64,000 nt of DNA from Anaerolineae bacterium (lineage in GTDB: Bacteria > Chloroflexota > Anaerolineae > DRVO01). The notes below the pieces were generated by a model that was not told the DNA's origin, searched no databases, and saw only the letters and a list, made by a program, of their open reading frames with translations. The stretch's first letter is position 1; each line of letters starts with the position of its first letter. This document shows, piece by piece, positions 54,363 through 62,779 of the stretch. The stretch lies in assembly GCA_013178015.1 (NCBI GenBank), contig JABLXR010000024.1:25284-89283 (forward strand). The letters are read 5' to 3'. The position numbers were made by a program, and so were the translations under genes.

Positions 54363-55352
54363 CTAGCGCAAGCCGTGGCGGATGCGCGGATCCAGCCAGG
54401 CGAGAAGGATGTCCGAGATCAAGGTACCTATGATGGTCAATGCGCTCAGCAGCAGAACGAAGCTGGCGGCCAGGTACATATCCTGAACCATGAGCGCATT
54501 CAGCAGCAGCGGTCCGGCGGTAGGAAGGCTGAGCACTACTGAAATGATGGTAGCACCACTGATGAGCTGAGGTAGCGACCAGCCGGCCGTACTGATGAAA
54601 GGGTTGAGAGCGATGCGGACGGGGTATTTCATGAGGAGCTTGCTCTCTTTGAGCCCTTTGGCCCGCGCAGTGATGACGTAGGGCTTGCGCAGCTCATCAA
54701 GGAGGTTGGCTCGCATGATGCGGATCATGCCGGCCGTACCACCTACCCCCAGCACGATCAGGGGCACCCAGAGGTGCTTGAGCATGTCCACGAACTTGGC
54801 CCAGGACCAGGGAGCAGTCTGAAAGTCCCGGGAGAACAGCCCGCCCACATTGGCGTTGAAGTAACGGAAGCCTACCCAGAGAAGCACCAGAGCGATGAGG
54901 AAGTCCGGTATGCCCAGGCCCACGAAAGAGACAGCGGTGAAGGTGTAGTCGCCCACCGAGTACTGATGAGTGGCGGAGTATAGACCTATCAGGAAGCCCA
55001 CCACCCAGGTGAAAATGAGAGCACTGAAGGTGACGACGACCGTGAGCACCAGCCGTTCCCAGATCAGCTCCGCCACCGGCTTGTTCCAGCCGAACGAGTA
55101 GCCGAAGTCGCCCCGGAGGACGCCCCACATCCACTTGGCGTAGCGGATGTAGATAGGCTGGTCCAGCCCGAAGCGGCGTTTGAGGCCGTCGAGCTCAGCC
55201 TGGTCAATGGAGTCGCCCGAGGCACGCAGGGTGGCAGCATAGGCAGTGAGATAGTCGCCGGGGGGTAGCTCGATAATGGCGAAGGCAACCATGGACACGG
55301 CCACCAGGGTCACTATCATGAGGCCGAAGCGTCGGATCACGAACTCAACCAA
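54363..55352 (-). CDS. Oligopeptide/dipeptide ABC transporter permease, DppB type
   Basis: The protein is about 329 aa from TTG 55350-55352, with GGAGG seven nt upstream; the longer frame to 55439 begins in non-coding DNA. It has FVIRRFGLMIVTLVAVSMVA (first membrane segment), the periplasmic loop with GLDQPIYIRYAKWMWGVLRG, and GDFGYSFGWNKPV, all typical of DppB. The docking loop is ITARAKGLKESKLLMKYPVR. A TATAAT on the minus strand at 55408-55413 is a plausible -10 box. Confidence 0.9.
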   Translation of the reverse strand: MVEFVIRRFGLMIVTLVAVSMVAFAIIELPPGDYLTAYAATLRASGDSIDQAELDGLKRRFGLDQPIYIRYAKWMWGVLRGDFGYSFGWNKPVAELIWERLVLTVVVTFSALIFTWVVGFLIGLYSATHQYSVGDYTFTAVSFVGLGIPDFLIALVLLWVGFRYFNANVGGLFSRDFQTAPWSWAKFVDMLKHLWVPLIVLGVGGTAGMIRIMRANLLDELRKPYVITARAKGLKESKLLMKYPVRIALNPFISTAGWSLPQLISGATIISVVLSLPTAGPLLLNALMVQDMYLAASFVLLLSALTIIGTLISDILLAWLDPRIRHGLR

Positions 55353-55407
55353 GTCAAGACCTCCATTCCAGTGGCGGATTGGCTGATCGTGCCGATGTGA
55401 ATACCCC

Positions 55408-55413
55408 ATTATA
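55408..55413 (-). promoter_or_regulatory. Candidate -10 box for the peptide permease operon
   Basis: ATTATA on the plus strand is TATAAT on the minus strand, 55 nt upstream of the DppB-type start. No consensus -35 is found 16-18 nt farther upstream, so activation may need another factor. Confidence 0.35.
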
Positions 55414-55859
55414 CCAACGGGGCGAGCCCACGCCCACATCTGCCGACACTATCGCAGCTCAGGATCGGAGGATGGATTCTAGTCACCGCCGCCGCTTCCT
55501 CGCTCCGAGCTGGGGCCACGGAGCTATAGGAGCGAAGCCCGTCTGCGCGGCAGGTCGTGGTGGCCATGGCTCGCGATTCTGCCGGGGCAGCTCCCCTGCT
55601 CGCCCTGTCTAGCATCCAGCTGCACGGCTCTGCCATGGCTGGCGGTCCTGCCCCTGCGGCCGGCCCGCGGCGTACGCCAGAGTAGCGCAGAGAAGGATCT
55701 GAGCCATGCTCCGGCTCGAAGCCCTTCCCTCCCAGTCCTGACTTCTGCTCAACTTGGAGGCGTGAGTGAGGTCTCGGGTGTACAGGGCAGTCAGCACCCC
55801 GACGAAGGGACAGCCCGCCATCGCCCCGCGCCTCGTCTCAGGCAGGCCACCAGGGGTAC

Positions 55860-56030
55860 GTGTTGGCAGCGGCCCTCGAGCATCTGGCTACCTCCGTGGA
55901 CATCGCCGGCGACAACCTGCGCTACCTGAGGGGAGCCGCCGAGGATGGGCTCCAGGAATGGGCGCTCGGTCACTCGACTCTCTTCCCTCAAACCGGTAAC
56001 CTGTATCCCATTCCGCAGTCCCTGCGGTGA
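55860..56030 (+). pseudogene. Coding-like fragment upstream of the MttB gene
   Basis: One frame reads VLAAALEHLATSVDIAGDNL, then RYLRGAAEDGLQEWALGHS, and ends at TGA 56028-56030, 20 bp before the methyltransferase ATG. G/C third-position bias and an amphipathic helix support former or real coding. GTG 55860 and TTG 55863 are possible starts but have no ribosome site. It could be a 56-aa gene or the 3' relic of a lost operon partner. The rest of the 698-bp gap (55353-56050) shows no gene. Confidence 0.35.
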
Positions 56031-56050
56031 CTCCCCGGCCGGAGGTCTCG

Positions 56051-57535
56051 ATGAGTAAGGTATTTGGCAAGATCAGTGTGCTCACCCAGGAGGAGATGGA
56101 GGCCTTGCACGGGGCGGCCTTGCGCATCCTGGACGAGGTGGGCATGCGCATAGACCACCAGGAAGCCCTGGCCTATCTGGACGGGGCTGGATGCCAGGTG
56201 GACTGGCGCTCCCACGTGGTGCGCTTCCCTCCCGAGCTGGTGGACGGCAACGCCCGGAGGATGCGGGAGCAGTTCGCCGGCCCCCAGCGCTATCCTGAGC
56301 GCATTCCCATGCGCTACACTGCCATGTACTTCTCTACCTTCCCCCGCGCTCCCCGCCCCGACTTCGACCTCAACACCGGCGGCTTTCCCCCCTATGTGCT
56401 CGCCCTGGATGGGGAGCGCCGCTATGCCACCATGCAGGACGTTCGCGACAGCCTGCGCCTCGCCGATGCCCTCCCCAACATAGACCTGGTGGGCCTGCCC
56501 TGCTCGGCTCAGGAGGTGCCCCCCGCCCTGCGCCCGGTGGTAATGTCGGCGGAGCTGGTGAAGCACACCACCAAGCTCGGCGGCATCGAGGCCTGGAGCG
56601 TGGCCGACATCGAGTACCTCACCCGAATGGGGGAGGTCGTGCGGGGGAGCCAGGAGGAGCTGCGACGACGGCCGGTGCTGGTGGGGTACGGGGAGGCCAA
56701 GAGCCCGCTGGTCCTGGATGAGAACATGGCCACCGTGTTCGTGGAGTACGTCAAGCGGGGCGTCCCTCAGTCTCTGGACACTATGCCCGCCGGAGGCACC
56801 ACCGCCCCTGCCTCCTCGGCCGGGACTCTGGCCTTGGGGCTGGCGGAGACCCTGGGAGCCCTCACTCTGGCCTACGCCATAGATCGGGACGCCGTCATCT
56901 CCCTGGACGTATGTCCCGCTCTCACCGCCATGGATTCCATGATCTACCCCTACGCCGGCGCCGATCGCATCCCCCTGGTAACGGCGGCCATGCAGATGCT
57001 GGCTGACTTCTACGGCCGGCCCGGAGGCTGCCACGGGGGCAAGACCGATGCCTGCCTGCCGGGGGCCCAGGCGGGGATGGAGAAGGCCCTCTCCATCCTG
57101 TTCCCCATCCTGGCCGGAGCTACGGGGGTGGGGACGCTAGGGCACCTGGAGAACGCGGTCACCTTCTCCTTCGAGCAATTGGTGATTGACGATGCCATCG
57201 CCGGGTACGTCCGTAGGATGCTGAAGGGGTTCGAGGTGAACGAGGAGACGTTAGCTCTGGAGGCGATAAGGGACGTGGGCATAGGGGGTAACTTCCTCAC
57301 CCATCCCCACACCGCCTCCCACTTCCGGGAGGAGTTCTATCTGCCGGACCTGGTGGAGAGGCTTCCCTGGAGCGCCTTCCAGGCGCAGGAAGTGCGAGGG
57401 ATGGAGGCCAAGGCCAGGGAGAAGGCCAGGAGAATACTCTCCGAGCACCACCCCGAGCCCCTGGAGCCGGCCCAAGTGCGGGAGATTGACCGCATCGTGG
57501 AGGCGGCCAGGAATGACCCGAGGTACGACCACTAA
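56051..57535 (+). CDS. MttB-family (non-pyrrolysine) trimethylamine-methyltransferase-like protein
   Basis: The 494-aa protein starts at ATG 56051 behind CCGGAGGTCTCG. It follows the MttB family throughout: GAALRILDEVGMRIDHQEAL, VRFPPELVDGNARRM, AGGTTAPASSAGTLALGLAE, GRPGGCHGGKTDACLPGAQA and NFLTHPHTASHFREEFYLP. No in-frame TAG is present, so it is the non-pyrrolysine branch, whose characterised members demethylate glycine betaine or similar quaternary amines by moving a methyl to a corrinoid protein. That partner gene follows immediately but is broken. Confidence 0.93.
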   Translation: MSKVFGKISVLTQEEMEALHGAALRILDEVGMRIDHQEALAYLDGAGCQVDWRSHVVRFPPELVDGNARRMREQFAGPQRYPERIPMRYTAMYFSTFPRAPRPDFDLNTGGFPPYVLALDGERRYATMQDVRDSLRLADALPNIDLVGLPCSAQEVPPALRPVVMSAELVKHTTKLGGIEAWSVADIEYLTRMGEVVRGSQEELRRRPVLVGYGEAKSPLVLDENMATVFVEYVKRGVPQSLDTMPAGGTTAPASSAGTLALGLAETLGALTLAYAIDRDAVISLDVCPALTAMDSMIYPYAGADRIPLVTAAMQMLADFYGRPGGCHGGKTDACLPGAQAGMEKALSILFPILAGATGVGTLGHLENAVTFSFEQLVIDDAIAGYVRRMLKGFEVNEETLALEAIRDVGIGGNFLTHPHTASHFREEFYLPDLVERLPWSAFQAQEVRGMEAKAREKARRILSEHHPEPLEPAQVREIDRIVEAARNDPRYDH

Positions 57536-57564
57536 GCTCACGACACAGCAGGAGGGAGCGAAAC

Positions 57565-57871
57565 ACGGCCCTACTGGCGGAACTCTCTCAGGCACTCATC
57601 AATGGCAACGTCCTCCAGGATTGCCAAGACCAAGGACGCGCCCCATAAGGCGATTGATGCGAGGATGGGCCCGGGCAGGGCGCTCAACCAGGGGCTGATC
57701 GTGGACATGGACCAGGTGGTGAAGCGCTTCAGGAACGATGAGTTCTACACCTGCGAACTGCGCACGGCCGGCGCGCTCATGCACGCGGCCCAGAGCAGAC
57801 CGCTACGGCTCGCCGGGAGGCCCCATGGAAGGCGGCATGATAGCCGCTGCACGAACACATCGCGCGCCTGA
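57565..57871 (+). pseudogene. Decayed corrinoid (MttC-like) protein gene
   Basis: A GGAGGGAGCGAAAC site precedes ACG at 57565, where ATG would be expected. The first frame reads ALLAELSQALINGNVLQDC and stops at TAA 57646. A second frame then gives ALNQGLIVDMDQVVKRFRND, EFYTCELRTAGALMHAAQSR and stops. These match the helical N-terminal part of methyltransferase corrinoid proteins (ALINGD..., LNEGLIPGMDxVGxxF, EVLxAAxAMxAA). The downstream B12-binding Rossmann domain with its DxHxxG motif is absent. It lies 29 bp after the MttB-like gene, its normal position. Confidence 0.68.
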
Positions 57872-57906
57872 GGCCGCCCGCAATCGCCTCTACAGTGCCT
57901 CAGGCA

Positions 57907-57912
57907 TATAAT
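57907..57912 (+). promoter_or_regulatory. Candidate -10 box (TATAAT) before the Gfo/Idh gene
   Basis: A perfect TATAAT lies 32 nt upstream of the GTG at 57945, within GGCATATAATGCC, a short palindrome. The -35 region is poor. It would give the oxidoreductase its own promoter downstream of the decayed mttC. Confidence 0.4.
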
Positions 57913-57944
57913 GCCGGCCATCTCCAACGGGGGGAGGTCTGGAC

Positions 57945-59006
57945 GTGGAAGACAGTGAAGTGCGCGTGGGCGTCATCGGCACGGGCATGGGTCGCCTGCA
58001 CATGCAAGCCTACAGTGAGATTCCCGGCGTCCGCATAGTGGCCATATGCGACTTGAACCAGACAGAGGCGCGCCAGTTCGCCGACAAGTACGGTGCCTCG
58101 CACGTCTTCGCCGACTACCGTGACCTGTGCGCCCTCGACGGGCTCGACGCCATCAGCATCGCCGTTCCCAACTACCTGCACGCGCCGTTCACCCTGGCGG
58201 CGCTAGAGGCTGGCCTCCACGTGCTGTGCGAGAAGCCCATGGCCACCACGCTCGAGGACGCCGAGGCCATGGTCGCCAAGGCAAGAGAGACGGGCAAGCG
58301 CCTCATGGTCCACATGAACAACCGGTTTCGCGACTCCAACCTTGTTTTGGGCCAGTTGGCACCCTCCGGCGAGTTAGGACAGGTCTACTATGGCCGCGCC
58401 TCGATGATCCGTCGCCGGGCCGTGCCCACCATTCACTTCCCGCCCACCGGCATCATGGGTCGGGGGGACTGGTTCCTGAACCGGGAGAAGGCGGGCGGCG
58501 GCGCGCTAATGGACATCGGCGTACACGCCTACGACCTGATGTGGTGGTTCATGGGCTGTCCTCGACCGGTCTCCGTGTCCGCCTCCACTTACCGCATGCT
58601 CTACGAGGACGAGGCCGCTCGGGCGGGGGTGAGGTTCGACGTGGACGAGCTGGCCTCGGCGCTCATACGTTACGATAATGGCGCCACCGCCTTCGTGGAT
58701 GTGTCCTGGGCCGCCCATCAGGAGCCAGAGTGGAACGTGCGCGTCTGCGGTACCCAGGCGGGAATCATGCTCAAACCGCCCACGATCTTCCGCGACCGCG
58801 CTGGTGTCTTGGAGAGCACCCAGGTGGAGTTGCCCGAGATGCAACGCGTCTCGGCCCAGAGGCACTTCGTGGATTGCATCCGCGACCCAGGCAAGACTCT
58901 TATTTCCTCGGGCGAGGAGGCGCTTCAGGTAGTGAAGGTACTGGACGCCATCCGCCGGTCGGCCGCAGCCGGCCGTGAGGTGGAGGTGGACCGCCAGGTG
59001 GCATAG
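57945..59006 (+). CDS. Gfo/Idh/MocA family NAD(P)-dependent oxidoreductase
   Basis: The 353-aa protein has the Rossmann start VRVGVIGTGMGRLHMQAYSE, the cofactor motif LCEKPMATTLEDAE and the catalytic-domain motif GGGALMDIGVHAYDLMWWFM with the family's Asp/His. It begins at GTG 57945 behind GGGGGAGGTCTGGAC. It is only distantly similar to the oxidoreductase at 21637-22665, which has CPHRFDLWRL at the same place. Substrate is probably a sugar or cyclitol. Confidence 0.92.
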   Translation: MEDSEVRVGVIGTGMGRLHMQAYSEIPGVRIVAICDLNQTEARQFADKYGASHVFADYRDLCALDGLDAISIAVPNYLHAPFTLAALEAGLHVLCEKPMATTLEDAEAMVAKARETGKRLMVHMNNRFRDSNLVLGQLAPSGELGQVYYGRASMIRRRAVPTIHFPPTGIMGRGDWFLNREKAGGGALMDIGVHAYDLMWWFMGCPRPVSVSASTYRMLYEDEAARAGVRFDVDELASALIRYDNGATAFVDVSWAAHQEPEWNVRVCGTQAGIMLKPPTIFRDRAGVLESTQVELPEMQRVSAQRHFVDCIRDPGKTLISSGEEALQVVKVLDAIRRSAAAGREVEVDRQVA

Positions 59007-59223
59007 GCCAGAGTGACGGAGCTCACGTGCGAGCGTAGGGTTCACAGGGGGCAGGAGCGGGCCCATGGCTCAGAGCAAGATGGCCGTGGTCACCTGCGCT
59101 GCAGCGATGCGGGCCGGCACCAGACGGCTGTCTGGCACAGGCATTGCGAGCCATGGAGGGGCAGAGCCCCGATGATGGGGTCCGCTGCTGCCCGACACCC
59201 AACTGCGTATCACAGAGCGAGCC

Positions 59224-61530
59224 ATGCCCTCCAGTAGACGCCGAAGCACCCGCCGCAAGAAGGCCCGACGAAGCCTCCGGCTGAGCCTGCCTCGGCTCCG
59301 GTGGTCACCTCCGCCGTGGGATTGGCGCCGGCTGGGTCTGGCGGCCGGCTTCGTCCTGGCTGCGTTCAGCTTCCTGGCCCTTCTGGCACCGGGAAGCAAC
59401 ACCCTCACCCAGGGGTGGGCCACCTTCCTGCGTCGCCTGCTGGGCTGGGCCGCTTATCTATTCCCGCCCGTCTTGGCTGGCGCCCTCTACGGTCGCGCCC
59501 GGCGCCGCCTACCAGTGCCCCCGAGCCGCGTCGCGGGAGCGCTCCTGCTTCTTCTCAGCGCTCTAGCCATCACTCACCTTCTGCGCCGCCTTCCCAATCC
59601 TTTCGAGCTCTCCGTAGCCGGCTACGGCGGCGGCTGGGTGGGATGGCTGCTATCTTCAGCCTTGGCCCAGGCGCTGGGGCGTCTGGGCGCGTACCTCTTC
59701 TCCGTAGCCCTTGCTCTCATAGGCGCCATGGTGGCCTTCGACCTCTCACCCTCTCGAGCCTGGGAGGCCTGGCGCTCCTCGGTGCAGCGGCTGACAAGCT
59801 CCCGGAGATCCGGCAGCGTCTCAATGTCCCCGGCTCGAAGGCGCCGCCGGCCGCGGCCGCTCGAGGTAGAGTTGACAGCCGAGGACACCACGCACGCGAA
59901 GCAGCGGGAGATGATCGTGGTTCCGCCGGAGGACGCTGTGCCCACGACACGCGCGGCCCCGGTACCGCCGGCGGCTAGCATCCAGAGCCCCGAGCCAACG
60001 AGACCACAGGAGACGGCCGCGGATCTGCCGGCTCTGGCACCCGAATCCGACTGGGGCCTGCCCGACCCCACAGCGATCTTCGCCCGCGATGAAGAGGTCG
60101 AAGTGACCGATGACCTGGTGGAGGAGCGAGCCGCCACCATCGAGCAGACCTTGGCCAGCTTGGGCGTCCCCGCTCAGGTGGTGGAGGCACAGAAGGGCCC
60201 CGCCATCACCCAGTTCGCGGTCAAACCTGGGTACGTGGAGAAGCGCTCATCGGACGGCAAAGTCCGGCGCATGCGGGTGAGGGTGAGCAAGATCGCCTCC
60301 CTGGCGGACGATCTGGCGCTGGCGCTGGCGGCTTCGCCCGTCCGCATTCAGGCTCCCATTCCCGGCCGGGGCGTCATTGGAGTAGAGGTGCCCAACCCCC
60401 AGACTCAGGTCGTGTCTCTCGGTGGTGTCTTCCTTAGCCCCGAGTTCCAGAAGCTCACCTCACCCCTGGCTCTGGCCCTGGGTCGTGACATCTCGGGCCG
60501 TCCGGTGGTGGCGGACCTGGCCCGTATGCCCCACCTGCTCATGGCCGGGGCCACGGGGTCGGGAAAGTCAGTTGCCATCAACTCCATCATCTCCTGCCTG
60601 CTGACCCGCAACACCCCCGATACCTTGCGGCTGGTGCTGATAGACCCAAAGCGGGTGGAATTGGCCATCTACAAGGGGGTCCCTCACCTGGTGGGCAGCG
60701 TGGTCTCCGATGCCGAGGAAGCCATTGGGGCCCTGAAGTGGGCCGGGAGGGAGATGGACCGCCGCTATACCGCCTTCGCCGATGTCGGCGCCCGGGACCT
60801 GCGGGGCTACAACCTGCGCATGGAGCGCGAGGGGAACCGCCCCCTCCCCTGCATTGTGGTGATCGTGGACGAGCTGGCCGACCTGATGATGAGCGCCCCC
60901 TACGACGTGGAACGGGCGCTGTGTCGGCTGGCCCAGATGTCGCGCGCCACCGGCATACACCTGGTGGTGGCCACGCAGCGCCCATCGGTGGACGTCCTCA
61001 CCGGGCTCATCAAGGCCAACTTCCCCGCTCGGATCGCCTTCGCCGTGTCCTCGCAGGTGGATTCCCGAGTCATCCTGGACACGCCCGGCGCCGAGAGGCT
61101 ATTGGGCCGGGGCGACATGCTCTACCTCTCGCCCGGACGTAACCGACTGGTGCGCGCCCAGGGCTGTTGGGTCTCCGACGAGGAGATCGGGGCGCTGGTC
61201 CGCTTCTGGAAGAACGCCGCCGTGGACGCAGCCGACGACGATCACTTTGTGCAGAAGCAGCTCTGGTCCACCGAGGACAGCGTCACCGAGGATGAGGAGG
61301 ACGACCTGCTAGAGCAAGCGATGGCAGTGATCGCCCAGGAGGGCCGTGCCTCCACCACCATGCTGCAAAGGCACCTGCGCGTGGGCTACAACCGCGCTTC
61401 CCGCATGATAGACGCCCTGATCGAGCGGGGCATCATCAGCCGGGAGGTGGATGGCCCTTACAACAGCCACAGCCTGATCGCCGCCACGGAGGGGAAGGAA
61501 GAGGCACCAGAGGAGCTAGATGAGCAGTAG
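59224..61530 (+). CDS. ftsK: FtsK/SpoIIIE-family DNA translocase
   Basis: The 768-aa protein has a basic N-terminus, four hydrophobic segments (residues about 35-185), a charged/Pro-rich linker, and the motor: alpha domain from about 285, Walker A GATGSGKSV (Lys448), Walker B IVVIVDELADLMM (Asp549, Glu550), AQMSRATGIHLVVATQRPSV and a C-terminal winged-helix gamma domain (about 695-755, LLEQAMAVIAQEGRASTTML). FtsK pumps chromosomal DNA through the septum and activates dimer resolution. The linker is shorter than in E. coli FtsK, as in most bacteria. Confidence 0.96.
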   Translation: MPSSRRRSTRRKKARRSLRLSLPRLRWSPPPWDWRRLGLAAGFVLAAFSFLALLAPGSNTLTQGWATFLRRLLGWAAYLFPPVLAGALYGRARRRLPVPPSRVAGALLLLLSALAITHLLRRLPNPFELSVAGYGGGWVGWLLSSALAQALGRLGAYLFSVALALIGAMVAFDLSPSRAWEAWRSSVQRLTSSRRSGSVSMSPARRRRRPRPLEVELTAEDTTHAKQREMIVVPPEDAVPTTRAAPVPPAASIQSPEPTRPQETAADLPALAPESDWGLPDPTAIFARDEEVEVTDDLVEERAATIEQTLASLGVPAQVVEAQKGPAITQFAVKPGYVEKRSSDGKVRRMRVRVSKIASLADDLALALAASPVRIQAPIPGRGVIGVEVPNPQTQVVSLGGVFLSPEFQKLTSPLALALGRDISGRPVVADLARMPHLLMAGATGSGKSVAINSIISCLLTRNTPDTLRLVLIDPKRVELAIYKGVPHLVGSVVSDAEEAIGALKWAGREMDRRYTAFADVGARDLRGYNLRMEREGNRPLPCIVVIVDELADLMMSAPYDVERALCRLAQMSRATGIHLVVATQRPSVDVLTGLIKANFPARIAFAVSSQVDSRVILDTPGAERLLGRGDMLYLSPGRNRLVRAQGCWVSDEEIGALVRFWKNAAVDAADDDHFVQKQLWSTEDSVTEDEEDDLLEQAMAVIAQEGRASTTMLQRHLRVGYNRASRMIDALIERGIISREVDGPYNSHSLIAATEGKEEAPEELDEQ

Positions 61531-62386
61531 CCCGACCCCTCCCCCGATCCGTGGGGGCAGCCCGATCCCTCCCCCGATCCGTAGGGGCGAACCTTGTGTT
61601 CGCCCGCTCAGCGACCCGCGCCCGCGCGGCGGTGTTCGCCCCGCCCAGGCAGAGGCCGCTGACGATCGGGAGCGCGGCGCCCTCCTGGGCCGTCCCAGCT
61701 ACGTCTGGGGCTTCGGCCAAGAGCGCCGCTTCGCCTTAGTGCGGCCCTACTTGGTGACCCGGCCCTCTCCCATGCTGGACGTGGGCTGCGGCGTAGGCGT
61801 GTATATGGAGCGGTTCCGGCAGGAGGGAGTGCAGGCGTTCGGGGTGGATGTGGAGGCAACCCATCTTCCCTCGGCGGCGAGGAAGGGCCTTCCCGTGGCT
61901 GCCGCCCGAGCCGAACACTTGCCCTTCGGGGATGCCGCCTTCGGAACGGTCTTGCTGCATGAGGTCATCGAGCACTTCAGCGACGACGCCGTCTGTCTGG
62001 CCGAGGCCATGCGCGTGACCCGTCCCGGAGGCCGGGTGTTCATCTTCGCCCCCAATCGGCTCTACCCCTTCGAGACGCACGGAATCTACTGGCGCGGCCG
62101 CTACATACAGGGCAACATCCCCCTGGTCGGGTACCTGCCCAACCCGATGCGCCGTCGGCTGGCGCCCCACGTGCGAGCCTACACCGTCTGGGAGCTGCGA
62201 CGCCTTCTCGCTTCCCTGCCCTGCCGGGTGGTCGCCCACGTGCAAATCTATCCCGGTTATGACAAGATATTCCGGCGGTGGCCAGCGGCCGCCAGACTGG
62301 CTCGGGGGCTGACGTACCTTCTGGAGAGGACGCCCCTGCGAGCCTTCGGGCTGTCCCACTTCGTGGTGGTGGAGAGAATGCCGTAG
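61520..62386 (+). CDS. Class I SAM-dependent methyltransferase
   Basis: The 288-aa protein starts at ATG 61520 with GAGGAGCTAG upstream, overlapping ftsK by 11 bp. The SAM-binding motif is MLDVGCGVGVYMERFRQEG, followed by GVDVEATHL, RAEHLPFGDAAFGTVLLHEV and a motif near VTRPGGRVFIFAPN. The first ~45 residues (PTPPPIRGGSPIPPPIRRGE onward) are encoded by a 30-bp direct repeat plus a GGGGCGAA palindrome, so repeat DNA has become coding. No later ATG/GTG start precedes the conserved part, so translation likely includes it. Substrate is unknown. Confidence 0.85.
   Translation: MSSSPTPPPIRGGSPIPPPIRRGEPCVRPLSDPRPRGGVRPAQAEAADDRERGALLGRPSYVWGFGQERRFALVRPYLVTRPSPMLDVGCGVGVYMERFRQEGVQAFGVDVEATHLPSAARKGLPVAAARAEHLPFGDAAFGTVLLHEVIEHFSDDAVCLAEAMRVTRPGGRVFIFAPNRLYPFETHGIYWRGRYIQGNIPLVGYLPNPMRRRLAPHVRAYTVWELRRLLASLPCRVVAHVQIYPGYDKIFRRWPAAARLARGLTYLLERTPLRAFGLSHFVVVERMP
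61531..61642 (+). repeat. Direct repeat plus GGGGCGAA palindrome inside a coding region (site J)
   Basis: CCCGACCCCTCCCCCGATCC (61531 on) and CCCGATCCCTCCCCCGATCC (61561 on) start two 30-bp direct repeats. At 61584-61606, GGGGCGAACCTTGTGTTCGC plus CCG forms a palindrome close to those at 35184 and 35246. A partial TGTTCGCCCC follows at 61633-61642. All lie within the methyltransferase N-terminus. Confidence 0.88.
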
Positions 62387-62502
62387 GGGGACAGCATTAG
62401 TCAGGAAGGCGAGATAGCGCAAGCCCATAGTTCGGGCGAGAGTGTCGGAGACGCTCTCCCAAGGCCTGCGGAGATCACTGCGATGAATGCGAAGAGAGGG
62501 AG

Positions 62503-62736
62503 TTGCTGGGGTGCCTTGCTGTGGACCCCAAGGTACTAGTCGGCAAGCCGGTGATAGTGGCGACGCGGCTCAGCGTCCAGTACATCCCAGGGTTGCTGGC
62601 CAGTGGCGTCAGGGAAGAGGGGACACTGAGCGAGTACAGAGATCTCAGTAAGGACGACATCCAGGCTTGTCTGCTGTCTGCCGCCGAGGCTCTAGAGGGC
62701 CGTTCATTCATGCCCCTGGGCGCAGAGCCAGCCTAG
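62503..62736 (+). CDS. DUF433 antitoxin-like protein
   Basis: The 77-aa protein reads VDPKVLVGKPVIVATRLSVQ, GLLASGVREEGTLSEYRDLS and KDDIQACLLSAAEALEG, the DUF433 winged-helix pattern (GKPxIxGTR, YPxLxxxDI). DUF433 proteins usually accompany a DUF5615 PIN-like toxin. The start is taken as TTG 62503 behind AGAGAGGG; GTG six codons later is possible. Its stop TAG directly abuts the start of a toxin-like stub of 13 codons, so it is now an orphan. Confidence 0.78.
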   Translation: MLGCLAVDPKVLVGKPVIVATRLSVQYIPGLLASGVREEGTLSEYRDLSKDDIQACLLSAAEALEGRSFMPLGAEPA

Positions 62737-62778
62737 GTGCACGTTCTCGTGGACGAATGCACCGAGCCAAAGGAATGA
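62737..62778 (+). pseudogene. Truncated DUF5615 PIN-like toxin stub
   Basis: GTG 62737 follows the DUF433 stop without a gap and encodes VHVLVDECTEPKE before TGA. The pattern M-x-(I/F/V)-L-V-D-E-(N/C) is the standard start of DUF5615 toxins, including the first catalytic Asp and Glu. The remaining ~100 residues are missing, replaced by the start of the PBP gene 2 bp later. Confidence 0.6.
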
Positions 62779-62779
62779 C

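Noticed and set aside
56051..57535. Pyrrolysine-containing MttB
   Set aside because: No in-frame TAG occurs in the gene; it is the non-pyrrolysine branch. The TAG in the PBP gene is therefore not linked to pyrrolysine by this evidence.
59065..59178. 36-codon frame (MAQSKMAVVTCAAAMRAG...) before ftsK
   Set aside because: No ribosome site or family resemblance; low-complexity Ala/Gly composition.
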